From assembly GCA_026027325.1 (NCBI GenBank), contig JAMSLZ010000002.1:1488001-1552000 (forward strand): a DNA stretch of 64,000 nucleotides, written 5' to 3'. Within the stretch, counting starts at the first letter, position 1. Each line of letters starts with the position of its first letter. Source of the stretch: Actinomucor elegans. Taxonomy: Eukaryota > Mucoromycota > Mucoromycetes > Mucorales > Mucoraceae. Below, piece after piece: positions 1-12,630 of the stretch. The notes under the pieces were generated by a model. The model searched no databases, had not been told where the DNA came from, and was given only the letters and a program-made list of their open reading frames with translations. The position numbers and the translations under genes are program-made.

Positions 1-993
1 CAGCAAACCTTAGTGATCAAGCAATCCAAGATATGCTACATCAACAACTAGCTCCTACTCCTACCAATCAAGGGTATCGAAAAAGTCAATTACGCTTCTT
101 AGCTTGGGCACAAAAGAATAATGTCTCGTTTACAACATTTACTGGTGCAGATCTCGTTAATTTCATGGTCGATGTTCGAAATACCCATCATTTACAGGTG
201 GTTACTCTCAAAACGATTCGTGCAGCGGTGGTTCATCTCCATGATAACACAGCAAGTATTCGCAGTGATCCCTCTGGTGAACTCATACCTAGACGCCCTA
301 TACAAACAGGCTCCGCCTATAAGTATTCATCGCCCTACGATCGATCTAACTCCTGCCCTGGTGCGTGCTCGCTCTATCCCTTCTCGTTCTAGTACCTCGC
401 TCAAACTGTTACAACAAAAATTGGCTTTCCTCTTAGCTATGGCTGCTTTCCTTCGCCCTTCTGACTTGGCTCGTATTCCATACTCTTCCTGTAACGTTCG
501 ACCGACTGATGGCTGCTTAAATTTTACGGTCGTATCTCCAAAGGAAACTCGTAGGAAACGACGCATAATAAAGCCCTTTACTATACATCCACACAGTACA
601 GATATTGAATTATGTCCAGTAGAATGCTTTAAGGCGCTTCAAGGTCATCCTGAACTTCGTCCTCGGCCCCAGGATTCCCAGCTGTTCATCAAGTCAAATA
701 ATATCAGTCAACCATTATCGTCTCATACTTTGTCATCTTGGCTCCATCGTGAATTTATTTCCTTATGTACAAACGAACCTGGTGTGTCTATTCGCTCTCT
801 AGCTTCTTCTCGAGCCTTGGATCAAGGCGTCTCCATAGATAACATTGTGGCTCTTGGTAACTGGGCGTCCTCAAGTACTTTCCAAAACCATTATCAACGA
901 AATCAAATGGCTATGGTTGACTTCACTTCTACGGTTCTTTCTGGTGACGTTGAAGAATTTTATGATGCTTTTGATTCTTTCTCTCTGGATTAG
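1..993 (+). mobile_element. DIRS-like retrotransposon tyrosine recombinase, 5'-truncated and frame-broken
   Basis: This is the tyrosine recombinase that would integrate a DIRS-type retrotransposon. The reading frame is already open at base 1, so the element continues beyond the left edge. The N-terminal DNA-binding part is in one frame (to about 270-290) and the catalytic part continues in another frame to the stop at 991-993. One frameshift is therefore needed, and the copy is probably dead. Visible catalytic hallmarks are the box I arginine in LRPSDLARI (near 451), the second arginine in SIRSLASSRALDQG (near 790), GNW (near 857) and the expected tyrosine in the HYQR context (near 893). The usual histidine of the H-x-x-R box is not seen. 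DIRS elements are common in Mucoromycota. The recombinase family is secure; exact element class is inferred from the catalytic sequence and the adjacent inverted repeats. Confidence 0.8.
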
Positions 994-994
994 C

Positions 995-1300
995 ATAATA
1001 ATATTTCCTATTTTGTTCTGATGGTCTCAAACAATTCTTAAGAGAATTTTCTCGACCTAGAATTGACAGTTAGACCTGAAGAACAAAATAGGAAATATTA
1101 TTATCCCCACCCTTCTTTACTATTTATTTTACTTTCCCTCCCATCATTGATTACTTTGACCGAGCTTAAAATTCGATTGACCTTTATTTTTTCTCATTTT
1201 CGCTTTCTTTTATATCTTTAATAATCGCTATGAAATAAAGGTTCAAGAAGATTCTAGCATAATAATATTTCCTATTTTGTTCTTCAGGTCTAACTGTCAA
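995..1300. repeat. Nested inverted/direct repeats at the 3' end of the DIRS-like element
   Basis: Three copies of one sequence lie just after the recombinase stop. Bases 1063-1104 are a perfect 42-nt reverse complement of 1259-1300. Bases 995-1019 repeat the first 25 nt of the 1259-1300 copy in direct orientation and pair with 1080-1104. This gives a direct-inverted-direct order. DIRS elements end in inverted terminal repeats and carry an internal complementary region, so this is probably that terminal structure. The outer element boundary cannot be fixed from one copy. Confidence 0.75.
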
Positions 1301-1348
1301 ATCTGTACATTATATTTTGACCTATCCCAAAATAAATATCAAAAATAA

Positions 1349-1816
1349 TTACCATATTTAGTATATGAGAGTTATAATCATATCACACCGAAGTACACTA
1401 AGACATTAGAAGAAAGCATTGTCCCAGTTGGTTATGAAGAAGGTGATCCCGTGAAGGAGTTGATATATGATATCAACAATATCAGTTCGGGTGTACATGA
1501 TCTGTTGGCTCCTGTGGTAGAAGAATATGCCCATTGTTTTTCTGAGGTATCTGGTCTGACAAAGATAAAGGGATACTCTTTGGCTATAACTTTGAAGGAA
1601 AACGCGGTGCCTGTAAGAACTAAGCCATTTCGTTTGTCTTGGTCGGATGAAGAAGAGCTAAACAAGTATGTAGATGAAATGTTAGCTCTGGATCTCATTG
1701 AAGAATCGCATGGTACTTGGACAAGTCCGGCATTTATGGTGCCAAAACGTGATGGTTCTGGTCGCTGTGTGATTGATTACCGGAAGGCAAATGAGATGTG
1801 TTCTAAACGCACATGA
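1349..1816 (+). mobile_element. Ty3/gypsy reverse transcriptase fragment (relic)
   Basis: An open frame without a credible start codon encodes the N-terminal part of a Ty3/gypsy-type reverse transcriptase. The recognisable run is PVRTKPFRLSWSDEEELNKY, followed by LDLIEES, then TSPAFMVPKRDGSGRCVIDY, which is the fingers/palm entry typical of LTR-retrotransposon polymerases. The frame is open from about 1349 and stops at 1814-1816. The family match ends near 1797 (DYRKANE), so the catalytic YxDD motif, RNase H and integrase are all absent. It sits immediately 3' of the DIRS inverted repeats and looks like an insertion or deletion remnant. It is surely non-functional. Confidence 0.75.
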
Positions 1817-2870
1817 TTATATCAGTAAAAAAGAGGTTGTATAGGCTTTGGTAGCCATATGCCCACCTTTATGAATAGCTTGAAGATGTAACTCATTATT
1901 ACCCGAATCCAGAATATGAACAACTGTGTAATTATTACGCTTTATTATAAAACAAGAAATAGCAGTAAAAGACAAATTCCTAATCGAGTGTTATGCCGAG
2001 ATAAAATGCTTACCTTTATTTACAGTCCGATATGGTACCACAGTATGTCGGCCATCATCATCATCATCTTGGAATATCAGCAAGTCACTATGAGCCGCGC
2101 AGTCAACAAACTACTAGCTTACGTATACCCATAATATCATTAGTCAACCGCAGCAAGCTGAAAAGTATAAAAGGACGAGCTCTTAGCTGATTAGAAAAAA
2201 AGATCATTCGAAATTTAATTTTGAAATAAAGACTTACCACAGTTTTGATATTGTTGTAAACGCTCATAATTATATTAATAAGAGAATACTGTACAGATAG
2301 AAAATCGTATAGATATCCTTATATATAGCTGCAGAAGTGTATAAAGCATTATTACCAAGAACCAGAATGTAAATGACTGTATTTGATTATGTTAAAATAT
2401 CTTTATTTATATATCACTCTGAGCAAGTAGACGCTAATTGATAAATACTATCTCTCACACCAAATATTACATTCAATACTATTACCTTTGGATATATTGA
2501 TCCCGACACTCCTCGCCGCTAATCTTGGTCCGCTCATTTGGTTATTATCCCTGGTCTTCTTTATACGCAGTCCAACCTTGTTCCTGGCAAATCGTAATAT
2601 GAATTTAGAATCAAGTACCGATCGAGAAAAAGTATATAAGAGATGCGTTTTATCACCTTTTGACCAGTTAATCAATTCTTGATCTATAATAAAAAACTAT
2701 CCACAGTTTTAAAAGTATTTCTATCTTCCAAAATCTTTATCTACCACCTTTACAACAGATATTATTCTTCTGTTCTTCTATTATAATCCTCTTTCTACCC
2801 ACGTACACAACACGTTTTATCAGTCTGGTTATTTTTACAGTCTTTATTATATTCGATATAACAACCACAT
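1817..2870. other. Gene-free stretch with degenerate repeats
   Basis: No convincing gene is visible. Two imperfect copies of a block containing CATTATTACC and CCAGAAT occur about 445 nt apart, near 1880-1935 and 2328-2385. A TATA-like GTATAAAAGG lies at about 2165-2174. The stretch follows the Ty3/gypsy fragment and is probably more decayed element sequence. Confidence 0.4.
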
Positions 2871-3190
2871 TGAAAGACAGAGCGGAGTCAACGAGGATTG
2901 TTGTAGGCACGACCAACAATTGAATTATAACTTGCTTTTGAAGGTATAAAAGGGAAAAGGGAAATTATTTTATTTGGCATTATATATGATTATTTTATAA
3001 AAATAAAGGAAAATAAAGCGCAGCTCTTGGAGCATGTACCATATTTTTAGACTTTGCTTCGTCAACACTTGTATTTGTTTATTATAGATATAAAATTTGA
3101 AGGAAGAAAAAGCGCGACTCTTGGAACTTGTACCACATTGGCAGAGGGAGCGGAGTCAAGGAGAATTGTTGTAGGAACGACCAACAATTT
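2870..3190. repeat. Imperfect repeat units with hairpin core upstream of SDR gene
   Basis: A block containing ACCACATTG, GAGCGGAGTCAA and a hairpin occurs near 2870-2921 and again at 3131-3190. A shorter related block at about 3014-3060 shares the CTTGG and TGTACCA portion with 3108-3137. Each full unit ends in a hairpin with a 7-8 bp stem (ATTGTTG / CAACAAT) and a conserved 10-nt loop TAGGMACGAC (2897-2920 and 3164-3189). The last unit lies only 68 nt before the SDR start codon. These could be element termini or regulatory sites; the sequence does not decide. Confidence 0.6.
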
Positions 3191-3257
3191 CCGAAAATAG
3201 TGTTAATATATTCACTTTTTATTTTTATTTTTATTTTTATTTTTATTTTTATTTACT

Positions 3258-4440
3258 ATGGATATTTTTGCTAAAAGAAGCTTTTCATTCGCCAATATTC
3301 CGGATTTATCAGGAAAAGTAGCTATCATCACTGGTAGTAACACTGGTGTAAGCTCCCATATTGTGGAAAACCAGTACTTTACTCATTGTTGTAATAATGA
3401 AATAGATCGGTAAAGTATGTGCTTTGGAAATGGCCCGAAAAGGTTGTGCCATGTAAGTAAAAATAAACCTGCCTTGCAACCGTGTTTTATATATATATTT
3501 ATTCATTCATTTCTCTTTCAAGTGTTCTTGCATGTCGAAATGAAGAAAAAGCCCAGAAAGTTATTGATCAAATTAAGTCAGAAACCAACAATGATAAGGT
3601 AGAATTCATCCCGCTGAATCTGTTGAAGCTTTCTTCAGTCAAGCAGTTTGCAGATTCATTTTTGGCGCGTCACGATCAGTTGCATATTTTGATGAACAAC
3701 GCAGGCGTCATGATGTGTCCTTTTGAACTATCAGAAGATGGCATCGAGACTCAATTTGCTACCAATCATGTCGCGCATTATTACTTGACTCAGTTGTTAT
3801 TGCCCATACTAAAAAAATCGGCTCCCAGTCGCGTAGTGAATGTCAGTTCAATAGGACACCGTATTCCTTTTAAAAAGTTGAATCTTGAAACTATCAGCGA
3901 TCCTGCTACATATAACAAAACAATCCACTACGCCAAATCAAAAACATGTAATATCTTGTTCACGAGAGAGTTAAATAAGCGATTGGAGGCAAAGGGCGTG
4001 AATAATGTAGGTTTTTTTTATAATAGAAATATTTTCTTTTTGCATAATTAATATAGTCAATTAGGTCTACGTAAACTGTAATCATCCGGGTAGTGTTCTG
4101 ACTGATCTTTATCGTCATATGGGAGGTTGGATTACTGCTATCCTCAGTCGCTTTTTGATAACACCTGAGGATGGTGCGTTGACTCAATTATATCTTGCAA
4201 CTAGCTCTGAAGTTGAAGAAAAGGATATCAAAGGACAGTATTATGTAAGTTAAGGGGGGGGGGGGAAAGATCCTTGTTACAAGTATCGGAAGAGTCTGAC
4301 TGAAACTCTAGGTGCCTTTTGCTAATCATGATCAACCTCGTAATGTGGCGGCATCTGAAGATGGGCCCTCTCATTTATGGAACTTTACTGAAGAGTTACT
4401 AAAGGAAAAGGTACCAGATTACCCAGGCGCTTCTATATAA
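3258..4440 (+). CDS. Short-chain dehydrogenase/reductase (retinol dehydrogenase/WWOX-like)
   Basis: This is a predicted NAD(P)-dependent short-chain dehydrogenase of 309 residues in five exons: 3258-3347, 3406-3452, 3523-4006, 4065-4244 and 4312-4440. All introns are GT-AG. Joined exons give the cofactor motif TGSNTGIG at the end of exon 1 and start of exon 2, then VLACRNEEKA, the NNAG motif (NNAGVMM), the catalytic serine region NVSSIGHR, and YAKSK as the catalytic YxxxK. The sequence resembles the retinol dehydrogenase/WW-domain oxidoreductase branch, whose substrates vary widely. The substrate cannot be inferred here. The chosen ATG gives the usual N-terminal distance to the TGxxxGxG loop. 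A TATA-like GTATAAAAGG lies near 2944. The gene is convergent with the ATG11-like gene, with 87 nt between stop codons. Confidence 0.9.
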
Positions 4441-4527
4441 ATTATTATTTACATACTATATAATACATAACGTTCAAATTGTGCTATATCTGTGGAATAA
4501 ACTAATATATAGTATTGCACACGACTA

Positions 4528-6339
4528 CTACATGCCTATCATCACCATATTACCATCACCACCACTACTACTATTATTACTGCTATTATCACGATTATAC
4601 GGAGCCATAATACCAGTAGACAAAAGAAATAGCACTTTTCTTAATAGATCTGTTAGTTCCAAATCCTCTTCTTGATCTTCAGATGTAACAATCGACATTA
4701 AATCGTTAGCAATACGCTTCACGGTCCTTTGTTCCCTTTGTAACTAAATACAATATCTTATAAGCTGCCTACTAATCTATACCCTCTACTTTTTTTCTTT
4801 CACTAACTTACATGAATGGAAGCTTGCTGGCTTTTGAAAAGCTCCAATTGCATATTTTTCAACTTTCGCTTTATTTCCTCCAAAGAGTGCTGATGTTTCT
4901 TATTTAAATCTAATTCCTGTTGCATTTCTTTTAATAAAGCCTGATGAAGTTTCTTTGTCAGATCCAAATCTCCCTGCATGTCTTTTATTGTTTTCTGATA
5001 TTCATTAGCCAACTGGGCTTGCTGTACTTGAGCTTGCATAACTATTTGCTGGATTGTTTCTTGCTGTTGCGCTATTCTTTCTGTCTCTTGGTTTTTGTGG
5101 TTTTCCAACTCCTCTGTTTTATCTTTTAAGGCTATTTCAACTTTTTGTAATTTTTCTTCATATTCCTGGGCCTATCATTCTTCATGAATACTCAAATATC
5201 TACCATTGACACAAGCATCCCATTTCAAGTACCTGCTGTTTGTAGTCGTTTTTGACAATCTTGATCTGATTATCTTTCAAAGATAGTTTTTGCAATAGCT
5301 TTGAAAATGATGAGTTATCTGCGAAAAAAAAAAGGAGAGGATAAGATGAAATACATACTGTTTGTTTATCTTTGTCAAATTGAGCAAGGTCTTGTTTATG
5401 CTGGATAAAATGATTAGTCAAACTGTAACTATACACAACTTCTCCGTTACATTGCTTACAGATGCCTTTTCAAGTTCATAATTCCGTGCTAATAACACAC
5501 TGGAATCAGTAGCTTTTGCCATAGGAGAAGTGGAAGCATCCTATTAAACACTTGTAGCAGTTGTACTTGGATGAGATATAGAGGAATTCTTACCTTTGTA
5601 TCCAATAGAACTGAAGATGGCACATTACTGTCAAGTTTACTAATTGGAAGTCCTATGTTTCATGCGTAATCAATGATTACTATGCATCTTTACATAGCTA
5701 TATACTTTTTACCTAATTGAACAAGCCCCTTATTAAGCCGCTTCGTTTCTCTTTCTAGTTTACGGTTGAGAAAATATGATATATCGCCTAGTATAATATA
5801 TTTTTCTGTTGACTTAGATCGATGGGTTGCCACAGCGGTATTATCCGCGTAAAATGAATGAACCATTTGGATATAAGCTTCTCATTTTATATTAGTATGT
5901 ATTACCATGATACATTTACTGTCTTACCTTCTACTTCTTTCTTTGTAATGGCTGGTATCTCGTCCATAATATTTATCATATTTAAAGATGTCTGACAGAT
6001 GATAGGCATATCATCGAAAACGACTATGCACTTGTATATCAGATTAGTGCTTTACGATACTGTTTTCCTCTTATATACCTTGTCGCATCTGGCTGTCTAA
6101 TAAGCTTTCATTTTCCAATGTAAATTCCTTTCTGTAATTTTCCTCGTTCTTTCCAAACTGAAGAAACAAATTACTTAACAAGTTTGCAGTTTTTTCAATA
6201 ATCTATTTGAAAACAGTGTTAGAATCATGTAAAATAAATTAATACAAATTATGTATTTACTTCGGTATATTTGTCTCTTCGCCATAGTTCAATTAAAGCA
6301 ATACCCTATCAACTATTATTAGTATGGTGTGTAATATAT

Positions 6340-6381
<42 letters not shown>

Positions 6382-7602
6382 GGTTAATGCACTTTACATA
6401 GCTTGTAATTCTTTTCTTTGCCACAGCACCCCGCCCATTTTCAATATCAACTCTTAGTGCTTTAATGCTGCTTTCCAATTCGGCTAATCTTGGGTAAATC
6501 AGCGATATAGATTGCTCTACTTGACTTATTGCTTGCATACAGTGAACGAACCCAGCCACTGAAGCTTGTTTCTCGTTCAAGATCAATTGTTCCGCTTTCT
6601 GTATCTTGGATTCCTGTAGATATAACGATTTGATTGTGTCTAAGGTTGGTACCTCATGCTTGACTTCTTTCTCCATGGCTTGTATATAAAGTCTCACATC
6701 CTCAGTGATATTGGTCACACGATCCTCAATCATCTCGCACGTAGTTCTACTGACGCTCACATTGGCTGTCTGCTGATTCAGATGGACCACCTTATTTTTC
6801 TGTTCCAATGTAGCTGTAACCAAGCTATCGTATTGTTGAAGTAAGTCCCCTTTGAATTGCTGCTGCTGTTTTTGTACAGTATCTATAGTGGAGGTGTTCA
6901 GTCGAGGATGAGGCTGAATATGCAATAGTAGCTCGATGTCAAGATCGATCTGGGCGATGGAAACTGCATCTTTGGCAAATTCTCGTTGTGCGATGCGGTC
7001 AAACTTTTCAAACGTTTGGTACGCGGTCGTAATGTGCGTTTGGAGATTATTTAAAGCTGCGTTCAACGCTAAGGATTGCGAGCGTATTTCTTGAGCCAGT
7101 GTTTCAATACATGTTTGGCGTTGAAGGCAAGTTTCTACTAGAGTCTATTTATTTAATCTTACTAAGAGGATTCACATACTCGATGGTTATATGATTTACC
7201 TCGGTCAAATTGCGTAGTTCTGTTAAATCATTACATTGCAAATGGATATCCATTTCTTTCAAACTGGGTAGTAATATCTTTTTACATTCTTCTTGTTCAT
7301 ATTCCTCTGATGCCATCAATAGAGCAGTTGAATCTTGCTTTAATAAACGGCGATTAAATAGCACAATCTCTTTTTCTAGATCGAGATCTCGATTTTTTAG
7401 CTGAAATCCTTCCAAAGTTAATAGTATTTGATCTGAAGGTTTGATATCAAGTTGGTTATCGATATCCTGCTTTAAGCTAACATAGAAATTGAATTAATTG
7501 AATACAATTCTCTTATGTAGTTGCTTTATTACTATACGCATCAACACTGGAAATATCTCCAATATCCAATTCGCGGCCTGTCTCAGCCAGAATTAATCTC
7601 AT
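4528..7602 (-). CDS. ATG11: ATG11/FIP200-like autophagy scaffold protein
   Basis: This is a multi-exon gene for a coiled-coil scaffold expected to recruit the Atg1 kinase complex and cargo receptors. Exon 1 (7602-7538) joins exon 2 (7476-7200) to give a ubiquitin-like N-terminus. It starts MRLILAETGRELDI and continues to DQILLTLEG and EIVLFNRR, which closely follows the ATG11 N-terminal pattern. Exon 3 (7144-6398) is a long helical ATG17-like region. It is followed by GIALIELWRR and several short exons (about 6290-5460). The C-terminus is a Gln/Glu-rich coiled coil (about 5110-4800) and a final exon ending at 4528. Estimated length is about 750-800 residues. No C-terminal ATG11/Claw domain was recognised, so the protein is shorter than fungal ATG11. 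The intron at about 6397-6300 holds a 36-nt homopolymer. Exon joins in the 5.2-5.5 kb region are uncertain. Confidence 0.7.
6345..6380 (+). repeat. Poly(T) tract of 36 nt in an ATG11-like intron
   Basis: Thirty-six T residues on the plus strand (A on the coding strand) lie in the intron after exon 3 of the ATG11-like gene. It is the longest homopolymer in the window. Confidence 0.9.
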
Positions 7603-7627
7603 TGTTATGCGAAAAAAAAAGAGTAGC

Positions 7628-7650
7628 AAAAAAAAAAAAAAAAAAAAAAA
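7628..7650 (+). repeat. Poly(A) tract of 23 nt between VPS37 and ATG11-like genes
   Basis: A run of 23 A residues on the plus strand lies in the 96-nt gap between the VPS37 stop and the ATG11-like start. On the transcribed (minus) strand it reads as poly(T) just upstream of the ATG11 start codon, so it may serve as a poly(dA:dT) nucleosome-excluding promoter element. That role is inference. Confidence 0.6.
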
Positions 7651-7698
7651 TTGTAGTTTCGTAAAATATAAGGATATCATCATGTGAATTGGGGAATT

Positions 7699-8925
7699 TT
7701 AATATGATACAAACAAGTTATCCTTTTGAGCTCTTTCCAGTTTACTCGCTCTCAGATGATATACCTTGCGGAATTCTCTAAACTGCTTAACAAAGCTATC
7801 ATTGTCCAGATTACTGTCCAAAAAGCTTTGTGCTACAGATTCTGATAGCTCATCAGATTCATAGACGCTTGCTTTTAATCTTGTTAACACTGTCGAAGAA
7901 GAGAAGCGCTACATAATCCACATCAGTTAATAGCTCTTCAACATGGTTCATTACTTACATTAAAAGCTTCGTTTTGTAATCGCTCTTTTTCCTCAAAGGC
8001 CAACTTGGCTAGTTTAAACGAGTTATCCAAATGTTCAACTTCAGTTCTCAACTTCAGTAACTGATCTTCTCGGCTCAAGTTTTTGTCTTTATATATATAT
8101 AAAAAAAAGCACAGTGAGCTCTACTTGTTTCGTCACATTATCCATACATTAACGTTACGTGCAAGCTGTTCATTGCCGCTTCTCAAATCTTCTTGAAACG
8201 TTTTCAAGTTCTTGACTCTATCTAGCGAATGGAAAAAGATATTAAATGCAGCTTCATTTTCAAGTAATTCTTCCATCTGCTCTGCACTATAAAAACAAGT
8301 CAATCACTTGAAATTTTGAAGCAATTTGATTTACCTCAATCGAGCTATAGCATTATATTCTGGATGAGTAGATATGTTGCTCGTTGACGTAGAGGCTGAT
8401 GGTATAGGTGGCGGTGGGCGAAGACTGTATCTATATAGTGTCCAAAAAAAAAAAGATTCAGCTAATGCAAACTTCATTTTTTTTTTTTTAGTGTAGTGAT
8501 GTCAACGTACCCTTCCTCACTACTCGATTTTACTTCTGATGTATAATTCTTTGCTGGTGGTCTCTGAATAAACTCTTCTCTGATTTCCTTGACAAGCAAG
8601 CCCAGATTAGATTGTGGAGTCCAACTAGGCAAAGCATCATGCATAATAACATCGCCCTCTACCCAAGGATGTCGCATGCCCGTAGGCGATAATGTAATAA
8701 CAGGTGGTTCCTCGGGGAAAAGAGTAGGTAAATTAACTAGCAAAAAGGTATGCTCGTCTGTATCCACTGGGATTTCGTAAATTTGGCCATCCACCACAGT
8801 TACCGTGTTGGGGTTAAGCGCTATTAAAGAATGTGTTTGCTGTCTTTTACTATTTGATTATTTTAGTATATATATACATATTTGTGCAGATGTGTCATAT
8901 AAATACTTTACGATTCCTGTGCCAT
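7699..8925 (-). CDS. VPS37: ESCRT-I subunit VPS37 (VPS37A-like with UEV-like domain)
   Basis: This is a predicted 304-residue ESCRT-I subunit that acts at endosomes in sorting of ubiquitinated membrane proteins. Six exons fit one frame: 8925-8912, 8849-8511, 8430-8335, 8286-8159, 8086-7959 and 7908-7699. The N-terminal third is a UEV-like fold (PTLFPEEPPVITLSPTG, then MRHPWVEGDV), as in human VPS37A, and has no catalytic cysteine context. A Pro-rich linker (RPPPPIPSAS) follows. The C-terminal half is the Mod(r) domain, ending with SVAQSFLDSNLD and FREFRKVYHLRASKLERAQK, which is the diagnostic VPS37 tail. The ATG11-like gene lies 96 nt downstream on the same strand. The 5' side is a 1.1-kb divergent gap shared with the CaMK gene. 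Confidence 0.85.
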
Positions 8926-10025
8926 TATTAAAGAATTGAAAAGGAATTACAAAATGACGCTATTGCCAAGCCCGCTCTTTCGTTTTTGATCCTTGAAGTA
9001 TATTTCTATTGGGCATCGGAGGCATTATGATGGCGAACGCTCTCAGCCAATGATAATGTCCAATTCTAGGATGACAAAAAAATTCCATTCGCATTTTTTG
9101 GAGCTGAGTTTTTTTTGTCAATCCCTCTGTAATGTACAAGTATCATGATGAGCAACCGAATGCGATATTATTTTTAAATATCAAAAACGTATAAAGGAGA
9201 GTACCATCATGTTAATCTACTAGCATAATAATTATATATCGAATGAAGTAGGTATATAAAGATGCTAGAATGAAAGTTGAATTTTAGGAGATAAACTTAT
9301 TTAGACTCAAATTTGAACTGTTACTGACCCACACATTCTTTTAAAAAACAAGCTCTGTTCTGGGTACTTCCTGGAATTCTTCCTGGTTTGTCATTGACTC
9401 GTGAACTTGAAAAAAAGGTTGCGGAGTGTAAGGTAGAAATCCATCCAACCCAGCACCAATGACTTTTGCGTTCCTGAATTTCTGTAAATCATGTCTTTTA
9501 CCTGTCCACAAGGCGTATGGCTATGAAGTTGGATGCATTGGAAAGAGCAGAGTTAATTCTTTATTTGACTAAAAAAATAATAATAATATATCATCTTAGT
9601 CCACTCTTATGTTACGAGAGATCTCATAATTTCAGAGGTTTCAGCCAGCATTCACCTGGAATCAGAGAGTATAGCGTAATTCTGAGCATAAATACTTCAA
9701 CTGGAGCAAGTCGTCAAAGAAATTGTCAAAATTACCTTTTTAAGCTTATAACCTTAAAAATGAAAGCGAAGCGCATAATCATGTTTCACACTCTAAAATG
9801 CGCAGTAGAATATATTGTTTCATACCTTCCAAGCTTCTTTTTGAGGCAGTGCGGCCGTTTGTTGCACTTGATTGGCTGTTGTGCTACACAAGCCGCGTAT
9901 CATCCGTGGGCGATCAGTAATTAATTTGAATAACCGAATGTTCTGTGGTATATTTATAGAACTAGCTGCACCTTGTAATAACTCTCTTTCTTTCGTTTCC
10001 CTTTTATTTTCGATATTGCATAAAT
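8926..10025. promoter_or_regulatory. Divergent intergenic region between VPS37 and CaMK genes
   Basis: This 1.1-kb gap separates two divergent start codons, so it should hold both promoters. A TATA-like run TATTTATAGA lies at 9951-9960, about 70 nt before the kinase ATG. An ATTGGCT (reverse CCAAT box) is near 9870. A chance-looking 135-codon reading frame at 9517-9924 shows no recognisable motif and was not called. Confidence 0.4.
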
Positions 10026-11598
<1,573 letters not shown>

Positions 11599-11695
11599 GT
11601 CTCCTATTTACTGCTACTATAAACACACACATACACACATATATATATATATATATCACTATCATTTATTATTATTACCTATTTGTTACAATAAA

Positions 11696-12630
11696 TCATT
11701 GTTCTTTTCTCGATGCTCTCAAGATATAGTTTACTTCTAACGACTCAAATCCACCAAACCCAATCAATCCATTACGTTCAGTGACTTTCCATTGCCTATT
11801 CAAAGGATCCCAGGAAATACCACGCACATCTTTCACTTGCCATTGCTCACCAAAGCCTTCAATTGCATCAATCAACTCTTTACTCTTGATATATTTACTC
11901 CAATCATGTGTGCCTTCATGTACCATCCCCAATACCTTTTCCGCCAACAAGACTGTTAAAGCATAGGCTGCCGGAGTGCGTGACATGGTGGATACAAAGA
12001 GATCACCGCCAGGACGTGTCAATTGAGCACAGGTGCGTAGAAACGCCAAGGGCTGGTTAACATGTTCAATAATTTCCATAGCCAATACCACATCAAATTG
12101 TTCTTTTGCCTCAGAAAGGAGGGCTTCGGCAGTCGTGTTGCGGTATTCAATACGGCCAGGGCCTCGATGCAAACTGGGGTCCTTACGTGCATGTAGTTTG
12201 GCCATTTGTATGTTGTCATAGGAAGCATCAGCGCCAATTACATCACCGCCTAATCGCACAAGAGACTGCCCATCTATGCATTCAGTATCTGAACAGTCAA
12301 AAACGCTACTTTTGTTTTTTGACGTACCTCAGATAAAAGCCCACCACCACAGCCAATATCCAACATCTTTAATCCTTGGAAAGGTTTGCCACTTTTAGCC
12401 AGTTCACTGTCTTTGCCCACCAGCTGGTCGCGTACATATGACACACGGGGTGGATTCAATAGCTGGAGCATGGAGAATTCACCAGCAGGATCCCACCATT
12501 CGGCAGCTTTATCACTAAACTTTTGAACTTCAGCCTTATCAATAGTAGAAAAACTAGGCTTAGGTGAAGAGGTGGTATAAAGACGAGTTGGGCAAAGTAC
12601 CCTTGGTCGTGATAGGATTGAACGAAGCAT
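11696..12630 (-). CDS. COQ3: Ubiquinone biosynthesis O-methyltransferase, mitochondrial (Coq3)
   Basis: This enzyme carries out the two SAM-dependent O-methylations of coenzyme Q synthesis at the inner mitochondrial membrane. The 290-residue protein is in two exons (12630-12328 and 12265-11696). It begins with a basic, serine-rich mitochondrial presequence (MLRSILSRPRVL), then DKAAEWWDPAGEF, which is characteristic of UbiG/Coq3. SAM motif I LDIGCGGG is at about residues 90-97. It is followed by GADASYDNIQMAKLH, FDVVLAMEIIEHV, and LFVSTMSRTPAAY. The joined exon boundary GGLLSE/SLVRLGG preserves the family alignment. Length is normal for Coq3. The dynein intermediate chain gene ends 138 nt upstream on the same strand. 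Confidence 0.93.

Noticed and set aside
9517..9924. 135-codon frame upstream of the CaMK gene
   Set aside because: No motif, odd composition, no intron logic, and it lies in a divergent promoter region; chance is the simplest explanation.
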